Source: Peptoniphilus_A hominis
Lineage (GTDB): Bacteria > Bacillota > Clostridia > Tissierellales > Peptoniphilaceae
DNA: 12,296 nt
Direction of reading: 5' to 3'
Assembly (NCBI RefSeq): GCF_040096015.1
Contig: NZ_JBBMFO010000038.1
Span: 1 to 12,296 of the forward strand
Position 1 is the first letter of the stretch. Each line of letters begins with the position of its first letter. Positions 1-5,997 of the stretch are shown piece by piece. The notes beneath the pieces were generated by a model. The model saw only the letters and a list, made by a program, of their open reading frames with translations. It did no database searches and was not told the origin of the DNA. Both the position numbers and the translations under genes were made by a program.

Positions 1-32
1 AGCGTCTAAGTATTGATTTTTAAATGAAAAGA

Positions 33-54
33 GAGACTCGAGTTAACGAGTCTC
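33..54 (-). terminator. Perfect 8-bp hairpin, possible second terminator
   Basis: GAGACTCG (33-40) and CGAGTCTC (47-54) form a perfect 8-bp stem with a 6-nt loop. Read on the minus strand the stem is followed by TCTTTTCATTT, a mediocre T-rich tail; on the plus strand it is followed by C-rich sequence. It could back up the terminator at 77-110 or belong to a gene beyond the left edge. Confidence 0.4.
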
Positions 55-76
55 CCCAATATTTGACATAGAGCCT

Positions 77-110
77 AAAAAAACCAGGCAAATGAAATAA
101 ACCTGGTTTT
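77..110 (-). terminator. Rho-independent terminator of the YjiH-family gene
   Basis: On the minus strand AAAACCAGG (rc of 102-110) pairs with CCTGGTTTT (rc of 80-88) around a 13-nt loop, running straight into a seven-T tract (rc of 77-83). It lies about 25 nt past the stop codon of the upstream minus-strand gene, as expected for an intrinsic terminator. Confidence 0.85.
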
Positions 111-134
111 TAAAATTTATTAAATTATTTTAAC

Positions 135-1442
135 TTATCTAAAGAATAGATAAAGTATTGGCATAGTGATTACTATACTTAAAATAACTCTTTCAATCCA
201 AATTATAATATAATCTGAGAATTTTAGAGGTATTTCTGTTCCCATCATTACAGGAATTGATGCTGAGAAGAATAGGATTTCTGAAACAGAAACTACTGCT
301 ACTAGCATTTTTGCTATTAGTCCAAGTCCTGCATTTGCTACCACGGGAGCTGGTAAAAGCATCTCTGCTATACTCATGCCAAGGGCTTGTGCCACCATAA
401 GTGGTTGTTCTACTCTAGTAATTAGTGTGAATGGGTAGAAGATGTAGCCAATAATATCAAAGATTGGAGTGTACTCTGCAAGTAAAAGTCCTATCATACC
501 TACGCCAAGAAGTGATGGGGCAATGTTAAGTGCCATTTTAAATCCATCGATAAAGTTATCTTTTACAACTGATGCTAGTGAGCCAGAATTTTTGTAAGCT
601 TCCATACCTGCTTCTATGGCTTCACCAAAAGTAACTTTTTTCTTTTCTTCAGGTACATATTCTTTTCCAGAATAATATTCTTGTGGTTTTCTATTTAGTG
701 GGAAAATTCTTGCTGTTATTGCTGTTACTAAAAATGTTACAAAAAGTGTAATCCAGAAGTAGGCTAGCCAGTAGTCTAACAAGTCCAAAGTTTTTGCAAC
801 TATAATCATAAATGTTGCAGATACTGTTGAGAAACCTGTTGCTATAATTGCTGCTTCCTTCTTTGTGTAAGTGTCTTCCAAGTAAACTCTATTTGTAATT
901 AAAAGTGCTAATGAATAAGAGCCTACGAAGGATGCAACGGCATCTACTGCTGATCTACCTGGAGTTTTAAAGACTGGTCTCATTACTGGTTCCATAAATA
1001 CACCAATAAATTCCATTAGTCCAAAGCCAGTCAAGAATGCCAAGAAAACTGATCCAATTGGCACGATTGTAGCTACAGATACCATGATTCCGTTCCAAAT
1101 AAGTGGAAGCATATCACCATCAAAAATTCTTGCAGGACCCTTATTAGTTACATACATGAATACAAAGACTAAGGCTACAAGTTTAATTGCAAAGAATACT
1201 GAGTGAAGTTTACTCTTTTGCCAAGATTTAGTTTTTATTGCATAGGCTATACCGGCAAGTACCATGAAAACTCCGAAAACTAAATTGTAATTTGGAAGTT
1301 TTTTCACAAGGCTTGTGATGTGGTCAATTGGTATACTCTTTGCTCCGCCAATTGTAACAGGCACAAAGAACATAAAAATTCCAAAAAGTGAATAAAAAAT
1401 AAATAGTGCAATGTCCGTCGAGTTGAATTTTTTCTTTTCCAT
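135..1442 (-). CDS. YjiH family membrane protein (nucleoside-recognition/Gate domain)
   Basis: The 435-residue protein is strongly hydrophobic, with about ten membrane segments (for example around residues 11-31, 52-69, 82-99, 119-140, 170-184, 196-216, 222-244, 305-325, 375-393 and 410-434). A charged cytoplasmic-looking stretch at about 248-295 separates two halves. The motif-rich part around 160-215 (PGRSAVDAVASFVGSY, then TKKEAAIIATGFSTVSATF) and the second half around 296-340 resemble the paired Gate domains of the YjiH/nucleoside-recognition family. Length suits the family. The family is thought to move a small solute across the cytoplasmic membrane, but its substrate is not established, so none is assigned. 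The start is supported by an ideal AAGGAGGA site (rc of 1447-1454) 4 nt upstream. It is monocistronic, with its own promoter and terminator. Confidence 0.85.
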   Translation of the reverse strand: MEKKKFNSTDIALFIFYSLFGIFMFFVPVTIGGAKSIPIDHITSLVKKLPNYNLVFGVFMVLAGIAYAIKTKSWQKSKLHSVFFAIKLVALVFVFMYVTNKGPARIFDGDMLPLIWNGIMVSVATIVPIGSVFLAFLTGFGLMEFIGVFMEPVMRPVFKTPGRSAVDAVASFVGSYSLALLITNRVYLEDTYTKKEAAIIATGFSTVSATFMIIVAKTLDLLDYWLAYFWITLFVTFLVTAITARIFPLNRKPQEYYSGKEYVPEEKKKVTFGEAIEAGMEAYKNSGSLASVVKDNFIDGFKMALNIAPSLLGVGMIGLLLAEYTPIFDIIGYIFYPFTLITRVEQPLMVAQALGMSIAEMLLPAPVVANAGLGLIAKMLVAVVSVSEILFFSASIPVMMGTEIPLKFSDYIIIWIERVILSIVITMPILYLFFR

Positions 1443-1485
1443 AATGTCCTCCTTAATTTATATTAATATACTATGGTTAAGCTTT

Positions 1486-1491
1486 ATTATA
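1486..1491 (-). promoter_or_regulatory. Extended -10 promoter of the YjiH-family gene
   Basis: The minus strand reads TGGTATAAT, a perfect TATAAT (rc of 1486-1491) with the extended TGn motif, about 43 nt upstream of the start codon. No good -35 box is seen at the usual distance, which is common for extended -10 promoters. Confidence 0.7.
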
Positions 1492-1515
1492 CCACAGCAG
1501 TAGCGGATAAAACGA

Positions 1516-1536
1516 AAGTTGACTAAGTTTCAACTT
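1516..1536. repeat. 7-bp inverted repeat upstream of the YjiH-family promoter
   Basis: AAGTTGA (1516-1522) and TCAACTT (1530-1536) are perfect inverted copies separated by 7 nt, about 25 nt upstream of the -10 box. It may be an operator for a dimeric regulator. On the plus strand a run of Ts follows, so a weak terminator is the alternative, but no plus-strand gene ends here. Confidence 0.35.
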
Positions 1537-1583
1537 ATTTTTTTAAAAATTATTTAAGATAAGGGAAATTTTTTAAACTTCCA

Positions 1584-1620
1584 TAAAAAAAGAGCCTGTC
1601 ACAAGCTAGTGGACAAGCTC
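1584..1620 (-). terminator. Terminator of the FUSC/581-residue protein operon
   Basis: GAGC and TGTC (1592-1595, 1597-1600) pair with GACA and GCTC (1612-1615, 1617-1620), with one C/A mismatch in the stem. On the minus strand the stem is followed by a seven-T run (rc of 1585-1591). It begins 9 nt past the stop codon at 1629. Confidence 0.75.
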
Positions 1621-1628
1621 AAAATTTT

Positions 1629-3374
1629 TTATTTTTCATCATTGAAGTTAACTTTTATAATGTTGTCAGTATTTACATCTTCTGTTGTGTAGTAATTGTA
1701 AATGTCTTTGCCAAACTTTGTAAGTTTTATACTTTTATCAGATTCCTTTATATTTATTATTTCCAAATCTTTTAAAATATTTAAAAGGGCGACTTCATCT
1801 TCTGCAAAGTCCCTATTTTTTATCTCTTCTACATCTTTTAAGTCTTTCAAAAGATCTTTCACAAAGCCACTATATTTTTCGTAGTTTATGCCAAAGGAGC
1901 TTTCCAGAAACTTTTTATTAGTCAAGGATTCAACCCAGAGGGAAAGCTTAGTTATGTCGTCAAGGGCTTGGTATTCATCGGCATAATCTGTGAGAAAAAG
2001 TTCTTGTGGAAAGTAATCTCCGCTTATTAAGGTCAAATATTTTTTCAGCATAAAGTTTAGGTAGAGCTCAATTAGTGGAAGGTGCTTATTTTTTAGGGTC
2101 TTAACATCCTTTGTGGGCTTTAGATTTATGGTAGATGAAAATTCTTTTAGCATAGCGGGAGAAAGATCCCCTGACTTTAACAAATTCACATAGTTCATGT
2201 CCAGGAAAGTGATAAAGCTATCGAAGTTTTCTATAAAACTGTTGCCAAAGACTGCTTTCTTGTTGTCATAAAGTATATCTAGGATGTTGTCATCAGAGTA
2301 AAAGCCGCTTTCACTGTTTTTCAAAAGTTCCATATAATAAAATATGTTGTTCTTTATTTCGCCTAAATCTTTTAAAATATTTTTTACACCCCTGCCCATG
2401 ATTTGAAGCTGTCCATAAAAGACAAGCAAAAAGTCTATGGACTTTATTAAGTCTTCTCTCGACAAGAAGTCTCCAGCCTCGCAAAGGTCTTTAATCATTT
2501 CCTTGTAGTCTAGGTCATAATCCTTGAAGGTCTTTTCTTCTTCATAATCACCAAGGCTTAGGCAGCGACTTAACTTTGAGAAGAGAGTGAAGAAGAAGCC
2601 CATTATAAATTCCACATCCTCACCAGGGAAAATTTTTTGAAATAACTGTGTGTCTTGGGCTATAAGAAGATCCTCTTCATAAAAAGACCTTAGCAAGTGA
2701 CCAAAATCTTCCAAGCCATCTAAATCTTCTAGGTCTTCATTGGGATGGAGAAAATAATTATTTATAGATTCTAAAGTTACGCCAAAGACGGCAATGATAT
2801 TTAAAAATTCTCTTTTTAAGAAGTCCTTATTCATTTTTATGGGACCGTAATTGTCCTCTATGTGTCTGAATAAACTAATGAGATTTTCTGAAAAAGAAAA
2901 AAAGACTTTCTCCTCCATAATTTGAATTACTTGAAGTATGGATTTTTTATTTTCATGACCAAAAATCCTGTAGAGACCAAATTCATCTTTGCTAATATTG
3001 ATCTTTGTGTAATTTTCAACTTCTATATATTCATCTAAAAGGACATCGTAAAAGGTAAAGTGGTCATCTTCTTTCCTTATCCTAAAAAGGGACACATAGG
3101 AGTCCCTGAAAATTTTTATAAGATAAGCATAATTTTCTTCAGGAACTTCGAGCTCTTCTAGTATGCCCTTTAAAACTCTCTTTGCATTATCCTCATACTC
3201 CTCAAAGTCAAAGAGCATAAAGGCTGCCAGTTCGTCTCTATCTCTTACCATTACATAGGGATTTTCTGTAATGGGAGCAAATTCAATTTCATTTATAAAA
3301 TTTTCAAAGCCAATGCTTGCTTGGCTCAAGAGTTTTTTTCCTATTTCATAAATTTCTCTTGTAGTTAAATTCAT
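1629..3374 (-). CDS. Unrecognised 581-residue soluble protein, second gene of the FUSC operon
   Basis: I do not recognise this protein. It is acidic and mostly helical in appearance, with no signal peptide or membrane segment. Residues about 105-140 look beta-rich (DVLLDEYIEVENYTKINI, then FGLYRIFGH). Residues about 205-235 hold an acidic patch (NEDLEDLDGLEDFG). The C-terminal part, about 528-562 (LLNILKDLEIINIKE, then IKLTKFGKDIYNYY), has the shape of a winged-helix wing ending in the common LTxxG turn, so it may bind nucleic acid or another protein. The ATG is preceded by AGGTGA (rc of 3379-3384). That ribosome binding site contains the TAG stop (rc of 3383-3385) of the membrane-protein gene upstream, so the two are probably translationally coupled. 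Function is unknown; the coding call itself is secure. Confidence 0.85.
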   Translation of the reverse strand: MNLTTREIYEIGKKLLSQASIGFENFINEIEFAPITENPYVMVRDRDELAAFMLFDFEEYEDNAKRVLKGILEELEVPEENYAYLIKIFRDSYVSLFRIRKEDDHFTFYDVLLDEYIEVENYTKINISKDEFGLYRIFGHENKKSILQVIQIMEEKVFFSFSENLISLFRHIEDNYGPIKMNKDFLKREFLNIIAVFGVTLESINNYFLHPNEDLEDLDGLEDFGHLLRSFYEEDLLIAQDTQLFQKIFPGEDVEFIMGFFFTLFSKLSRCLSLGDYEEEKTFKDYDLDYKEMIKDLCEAGDFLSREDLIKSIDFLLVFYGQLQIMGRGVKNILKDLGEIKNNIFYYMELLKNSESGFYSDDNILDILYDNKKAVFGNSFIENFDSFITFLDMNYVNLLKSGDLSPAMLKEFSSTINLKPTKDVKTLKNKHLPLIELYLNFMLKKYLTLISGDYFPQELFLTDYADEYQALDDITKLSLWVESLTNKKFLESSFGINYEKYSGFVKDLLKDLKDVEEIKNRDFAEDEVALLNILKDLEIINIKESDKSIKLTKFGKDIYNYYTTEDVNTDNIIKVNFNDEK

Positions 3375-3382
3375 TTTTTCAC

Positions 3383-4276
3383 CTATTCTTCAACTAATTC
3401 CTTTAGTTCATCCATGTATCGCAAAATATATTCTATGTGATAATTATAGACGCTATCCACTTCAGTTAAGTTATGAGAAGAGGGCTCATCTAAGTTGTAG
3501 CGGCTATTGACATCTTCGGAAATTTTTTCGCTCAAATAATTTGCGTTCATATTATTTATTACCTCTAGCCGAACAGATATGCTTTCAAGCAGGGAGACGA
3601 TCTTTGTTTCTTTATCAAGAGAATGGTCGTGATGAAAAGGAGTCTTTATTTCCTTTTCCAAAAGTTTATAAAGAGTATTTGCATTAGATAAATTTTCGTT
3701 AAAATCAGATAAATTTGCCCTCTTGTCGTAAATTATTTCTCTCAAAACCCTATTTGCTGATTGGTAGCATTTTTTTGAAACTGCAATAAAATCTTCCCCG
3801 ATATTGGGTGAGGATATATAGTAATTTACAAGGACGCCAACAACAACTCCTATAACTGTTCCTAGGATCCTATTTACGGCGTAGAGAGCCTTATTTGAGT
3901 CGGAGCAAAAACTTGCAACGAAAACTATGCAAGAAAGTTGTGCCATGTCACGCATCTTTATTACAGAAAGTATATAGATTGTAATTAAAATGCCAAGGCC
4001 TGCTATAAGGGGCTCAACTAAATTGGGCACAGATATTTTGGAACTTATATAGCCAAGTATTACTCCAAAGACGCAGGTAAAAAGTCTCTTCTTCATGTCG
4101 CTAAGTGATTCTGACATTGATGGCTTCATGGAAGAAACTGCGGCGATGGATACAAATATTGGCGAATTTAAGTTTAAAAGGTAGGAGATATAAAGTCCAA
4201 TTACAACAGCTAGGGCCGTCTTAATTGCACGCATGCCAATTCTGTATTTGTAATCAAATTTATTTTTGATAGCCAT
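3383..4276 (-). CDS. Aromatic acid exporter / FUSC family membrane protein
   Basis: This 297-residue protein has an N-terminal membrane half with about six segments (roughly 18-34, 38-48, 64-79, 86-105, 110-124, 136-154) and a soluble helical C-terminal half (about 160-297). The pattern is that of the ArAE_1/FUSC-type family. Characteristic features are an early MRAIKTALAVVIG segment, SxxMKPSMSESL after the second segment, and NRILGTVIGVVVG (about 135-147), which matches the R-x-x-G-T-x-x-G signature of FUSC proteins. Family members are proposed to export aromatic carboxylic acids or similar compounds, but the substrate here is not shown. A GGGAGGA site (rc of 4281-4287) lies 4 nt upstream of the ATG. 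It is the first gene of an operon with the 581-residue protein and is divergent from hpf. Confidence 0.85.
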   Translation of the reverse strand: MAIKNKFDYKYRIGMRAIKTALAVVIGLYISYLLNLNSPIFVSIAAVSSMKPSMSESLSDMKKRLFTCVFGVILGYISSKISVPNLVEPLIAGLGILITIYILSVIKMRDMAQLSCIVFVASFCSDSNKALYAVNRILGTVIGVVVGVLVNYYISSPNIGEDFIAVSKKCYQSANRVLREIIYDKRANLSDFNENLSNANTLYKLLEKEIKTPFHHDHSLDKETKIVSLLESISVRLEVINNMNANYLSEKISEDVNSRYNLDEPSSHNLTEVDSVYNYHIEYILRYMDELKELVEE

Positions 4277-4312
4277 GTAATCCTCCCATCTATTTTTTTA
4301 ATATGCAAGATA

Positions 4313-4318
4313 ATTATA
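4313..4318 (-). promoter_or_regulatory. -10 box of the FUSC operon
   Basis: A perfect TATAAT (rc of 4313-4318) lies 36 nt upstream of the FUSC start. The -35 region is poor. It sits back to back with the predicted hpf promoter in a 144-bp divergent intergenic region. Confidence 0.55.
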
Positions 4319-4343
4319 TCAATAATGGATATAAAAGTACATT

Positions 4344-4372
4344 TTGATAATTTGCCAAAGTCTTGATAGTAT
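4344..4372 (+). promoter_or_regulatory. Predicted promoter of hpf
   Basis: TTGATA (4344-4349), a 17-nt spacer, and TAGTAT (4367-4372) give five of six and four of six matches to the vegetative consensus. It lies about 48 nt upstream of the chosen hpf start. Confidence 0.5.
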
Positions 4373-4420
4373 TTGTAAAAATTGGGTAAACAATTAACAA
4401 AGAAAAGGAGAGTGACATTT

Positions 4421-4942
4421 ATGTTATTGAACTTTGTTGGAAAAAACATTGAACTTACAGAATCTTTAAAGAATGTGGCAGAAAAAAAATTCTCCAAATT
4501 GGATAAATACTTTTCTGAAGAAGCCAACGCGAGAGTTGTATTTTCTACTGTAAGAGAAGAACAAACTGTTGAAGTTACAATATTTTTACCTAAGACAATT
4601 ATTAGAGCAGAAGAAACTACAGACGATATGTACTCTTCAATGGACAACGCTGTGGATGCACTTGCTAGACAAATTAGAAAACACAAGACTAAATTAAAGA
4701 GAAGATACCAAAACAACGAAACTATTAGATTCGATGAAATTGTTGAAAAAGAAAAGGACGAAGCTGAAAACAAAATCGTTAAGAGAAAGAATTTCGAACT
4801 TAGTCCAATGAAGGAAGAAGAAGCAATTCTTCAAATGGAACTTTTAAATCACAATTTCTTCGTATTCTTAGATGCAGATACTGAAGCTGTTTCTATTGTC
4901 TACAAGAGAAAAGATGGCAATTACGGAAAGATTGAAGTATAA
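4421..4942 (+). CDS. hpf: Long-form ribosome hibernation-promoting factor, HPF/YfiA family
   Basis: This 173-residue protein has the two-domain layout of long HPF. The N-terminal ribosome-binding domain (about 1-100, starting MLLNFVGKNIELTESLKNVAEKKF) includes the segment DDMYSSMDNAVDALARQIRK and the basic stretch KHKTKLKRR. A short linker leads to the C-terminal dimerisation domain (about 122-173, with the typical FELSPMKEEEAILQMELLNH and FVFLDADTEAVSIVYKR). Long HPF binds the decoding region of the small subunit and joins ribosomes into inactive 100S dimers in stationary phase or stress. I chose ATG 4421 because an AAAGGAG site (4404-4410) sits 10 nt upstream and the residues fit the family N-terminus. 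A TTG 13 codons earlier is in frame but has no such support. It is monocistronic and divergent from the FUSC operon. Confidence 0.95.
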   Translation: MLLNFVGKNIELTESLKNVAEKKFSKLDKYFSEEANARVVFSTVREEQTVEVTIFLPKTIIRAEETTDDMYSSMDNAVDALARQIRKHKTKLKRRYQNNETIRFDEIVEKEKDEAENKIVKRKNFELSPMKEEEAILQMELLNHNFFVFLDADTEAVSIVYKRKDGNYGKIEV

Positions 4943-4955
4943 AATAAAAATTTAT

Positions 4956-4986
4956 GGGCGCTTAGGGGCTCTTAATTAGGGATTTA
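4956..4986 (+). repeat. Left copy of an inverted repeat bracketing the R-M island
   Basis: This 31-nt stretch just after the hpf stop codon recurs, inverted, as a 33-nt copy at 11679-11711. Aligned, 27 of 33 columns are identical; the differences are four transitions and two single-base gaps. The right-hand 13 bases (4974-4986) match exactly. Confidence 0.75.
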
Positions 4987-5000
4987 TTTCCTTAAAATTT

Positions 5001-5036
5001 AATCGGCATGGAGGTATGACCTTTGTGCCGATTTTT
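5001..5036 (+). terminator. Terminator downstream of hpf
   Basis: AATCGGCA (5001-5008) pairs with TGCCGATT (5026-5033), and an inner AGGT/ACCT pair lies in the loop. A T-run (5032-5036) follows. It lies about 60 nt past the hpf stop, beyond the inverted repeat, and also faces the pseudogene fragment on the other strand. Confidence 0.75.
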
Positions 5037-5041
5037 AAATG

Positions 5042-5224
5042 TCAATTTTCCCTATAAAATTCCAATAAATCCAAATGGTCTGTTTCTTTAAATTTGTACC
5101 TGTTGTTTCTTGCTTCATATTTCCATAAGCACCAGCTTGCATTTTCTTTTAGATATTCTGGTATATTTTCTAAATTAACATATCTACTCCTTTCATATTT
5201 TTTGAAGAAGAAATATCCCCTCAT
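5042..5224 (-). pseudogene. Possible N-terminal remnant of a phage/plasmid primase-like protein
   Basis: An open stretch of 60 codons contains LENIPEYLKENASWCLWKYEARN, which resembles the opening of phage and plasmid primase/replication proteins (leader, then W-x-L-W-K-x-E). Those proteins run for hundreds of residues; this one stops after 60, right at the hpf terminator. The start is also broken. An AAAGGAG site (rc of 5187-5193) with an ATG (rc of 5179-5181) at ideal spacing lies one base out of frame with the matching residues, and the in-frame ATG at 5222-5224 has no ribosome binding site. I read it as a decayed fragment of a mobile element. The similarity is from memory of the family and covers about 25 residues, so chance resemblance is possible. 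Confidence 0.4.
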
Positions 5225-5230
5225 CTTTCT

Positions 5231-5650
5231 TAGGACAGTTAGAAGAATTTTGAGTAATCTTTTTATCCTCTACCTGTATAAGTAAGATTGAGAAGTAATT
5301 TTCCGGTTATTTTGAAAAATATTTTCTCCTCCCAAATAACAGGCGAAGAAATTCAGAAGCTTTTTAACCTGTAAAAAAATTTCTCCCTCTACTAGCCCTA
5401 GGACATTTTTGATGTTTTGTTAGGTTTTATTTTTCCTCTCATATCACAGGCGAAGAAAAACATAGTTTTTTAAACCTATCCTAAAAATTTTCTTCTCCTA
5501 ATAGACTCAGGACATTTTTAAAGGTTTTGAGTAATTATTTCTTCATCTACCTGTATAAGTAGGAATTAGGATGAATTTTCCAGTTATTAAAATATTTCTC
5601 CCTTCACTAGCCCTAGGATAAAAATGATGGTTTTGATTAGTTGTTTAGAA
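5231..5650. repeat. Field of degenerate ~107-bp repeats, non-coding
   Basis: Several words recur in this A+T-rich stretch. TCTACCTGTATAAGTA (16 nt) is at 5269-5284 and 5546-5561. TTTTGAGTAAT is at 5248-5258 and 5525-5535. ACAGGCGAAGAAA is at 5339-5351 and 5446-5458. ACTAGCCCTAGGA is at 5391-5403 and 5606-5618. AGGA(C/T)A is at 5232, 5400, 5509 and 5615, so steps of 109 and 106 bp follow an initial 168. The blocks appear to be diverged tandem units with two sub-types in mixed order. I see no gene in 5225-5769 on either strand before the regulator. The field may be a worn repeat array, an iteron-like origin of a lost replicon, or a structured transcript. Confidence 0.6.
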
Positions 5651-5663
5651 GATTTAATTCTTT

Positions 5664-5695
5664 GAATTAAAAAAAGACGGAAATAAATCCGTCTT
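5664..5695 (-). terminator. Orphan minus-strand terminator beside the R-M operon
   Basis: On the minus strand AAGACGGA (rc of 5688-5695) pairs with TCCGTCTT (rc of 5674-5681) and continues into a seven-T run. It has all the marks of an intrinsic terminator, but no minus-strand gene lies upstream of it. A further inverted repeat, TTAATTC/GAATTAA (5654-5660, 5664-5670), adjoins it. Confidence 0.7.
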
Positions 5696-5707
5696 AAGAA
5701 ATATGTA

Positions 5708-5772
5708 AAGATTAAGTTGTAGAATGTGGTATAATATTATAGAAAAACTGTATAAAGTAGAAGATTAACTTG
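5708..5772 (+). promoter_or_regulatory. Promoter of the R-M operon flanked by a direct repeat (possible operator)
   Basis: TATAAT (5730-5735) is preceded by TG at the extended -10 position (TGGTATAAT), and no good -35 box is visible. Twelve-base near-identical repeats, AAGATTAAGTTG (5708-5719) and AAGATTAACTTG (5761-5772), lie on either side. The first covers the -35 region and the second touches the ribosome binding site of the HTH gene. This placement suits autoregulation by the encoded regulator, which is inference. Confidence 0.6.
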
Positions 5773-5781
5773 AGGTGGATT

Positions 5782-5997
5782 ATGGGATTTTCCTATGATA
5801 AATTATGGAAAAAATTGATAGATGAAAAGATGAATAAATTAGACCTGCAAAAAGCCATAAATACAACTCCTCATACCATAGCTAAAATGGGACGAGATGA
5901 GAATGTTAGTATGGAAATACTTGGCAGAATTTGTAGGTATTTTAAATGTGATATATCGGAAGTATTGGAATATAGATTGGAGGGATACGATGAGTAA
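5782..5997 (+). CDS. Small Cro/CI-type HTH regulator of the R-M operon
   Basis: The 71-residue protein is essentially one helix-turn-helix domain of the short Cro/CI-like type (HTH_26-like). The HTH core is at about 19-38 (KLDLQKAINTTPHTIAKMGR), followed by VSMEILGRICRYFKCDISEVLEY (about 42-64). Such proteins bind DNA as dimers and often sit at the head of restriction-modification or phage-defence operons as a C-protein-like timer. GAGGTGG (5772-5778) places the start at ATG 5782; an in-frame TTG at 5770 overlaps that site and is rejected. The stop codon overlaps the start of mod by 8 nt. It probably represses or tunes its own promoter through the direct repeats beside it. Confidence 0.85.
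   Translation: MGFSYDKLWKKLIDEKMNKLDLQKAINTTPHTIAKMGRDENVSMEILGRICRYFKCDISEVLEYRLEGYDE

Noticed and set aside
4382..4420. Upstream TTG start for hpf
   Set aside because: It would add 13 residues not fitting the family and translate through the AAAGGAG ribosome binding site of the ATG at 4421.
4210..4773. Minus-strand open frame of 187 codons opposite hpf
   Set aside because: It lies over the hpf gene and the divergent promoters, its product is a low-complexity serine/phenylalanine-rich sequence, and it has no ribosome binding site.
4956..4986. Left repeat as an hpf terminator
   Set aside because: Its internal pairing is at best 4 bp and no T-run follows; the real terminator is at 5001-5036.
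5094..5285. Plus-strand 63-codon frame over the primase remnant
   Set aside because: No ribosome binding site, A+T-rich low-information product, and it overlaps the more protein-like minus-strand frame.
5231..5650. CRISPR array
   Set aside because: Repeats are degenerate, of different lengths and irregular spacing, and no cas gene is present; no constant repeat alternates with unique spacers.
5897..5989. N-terminal extension of the methyltransferase
   Set aside because: It lies entirely inside the regulator gene, has no ribosome binding site, and GGAGGG precedes the ATG at 5990.
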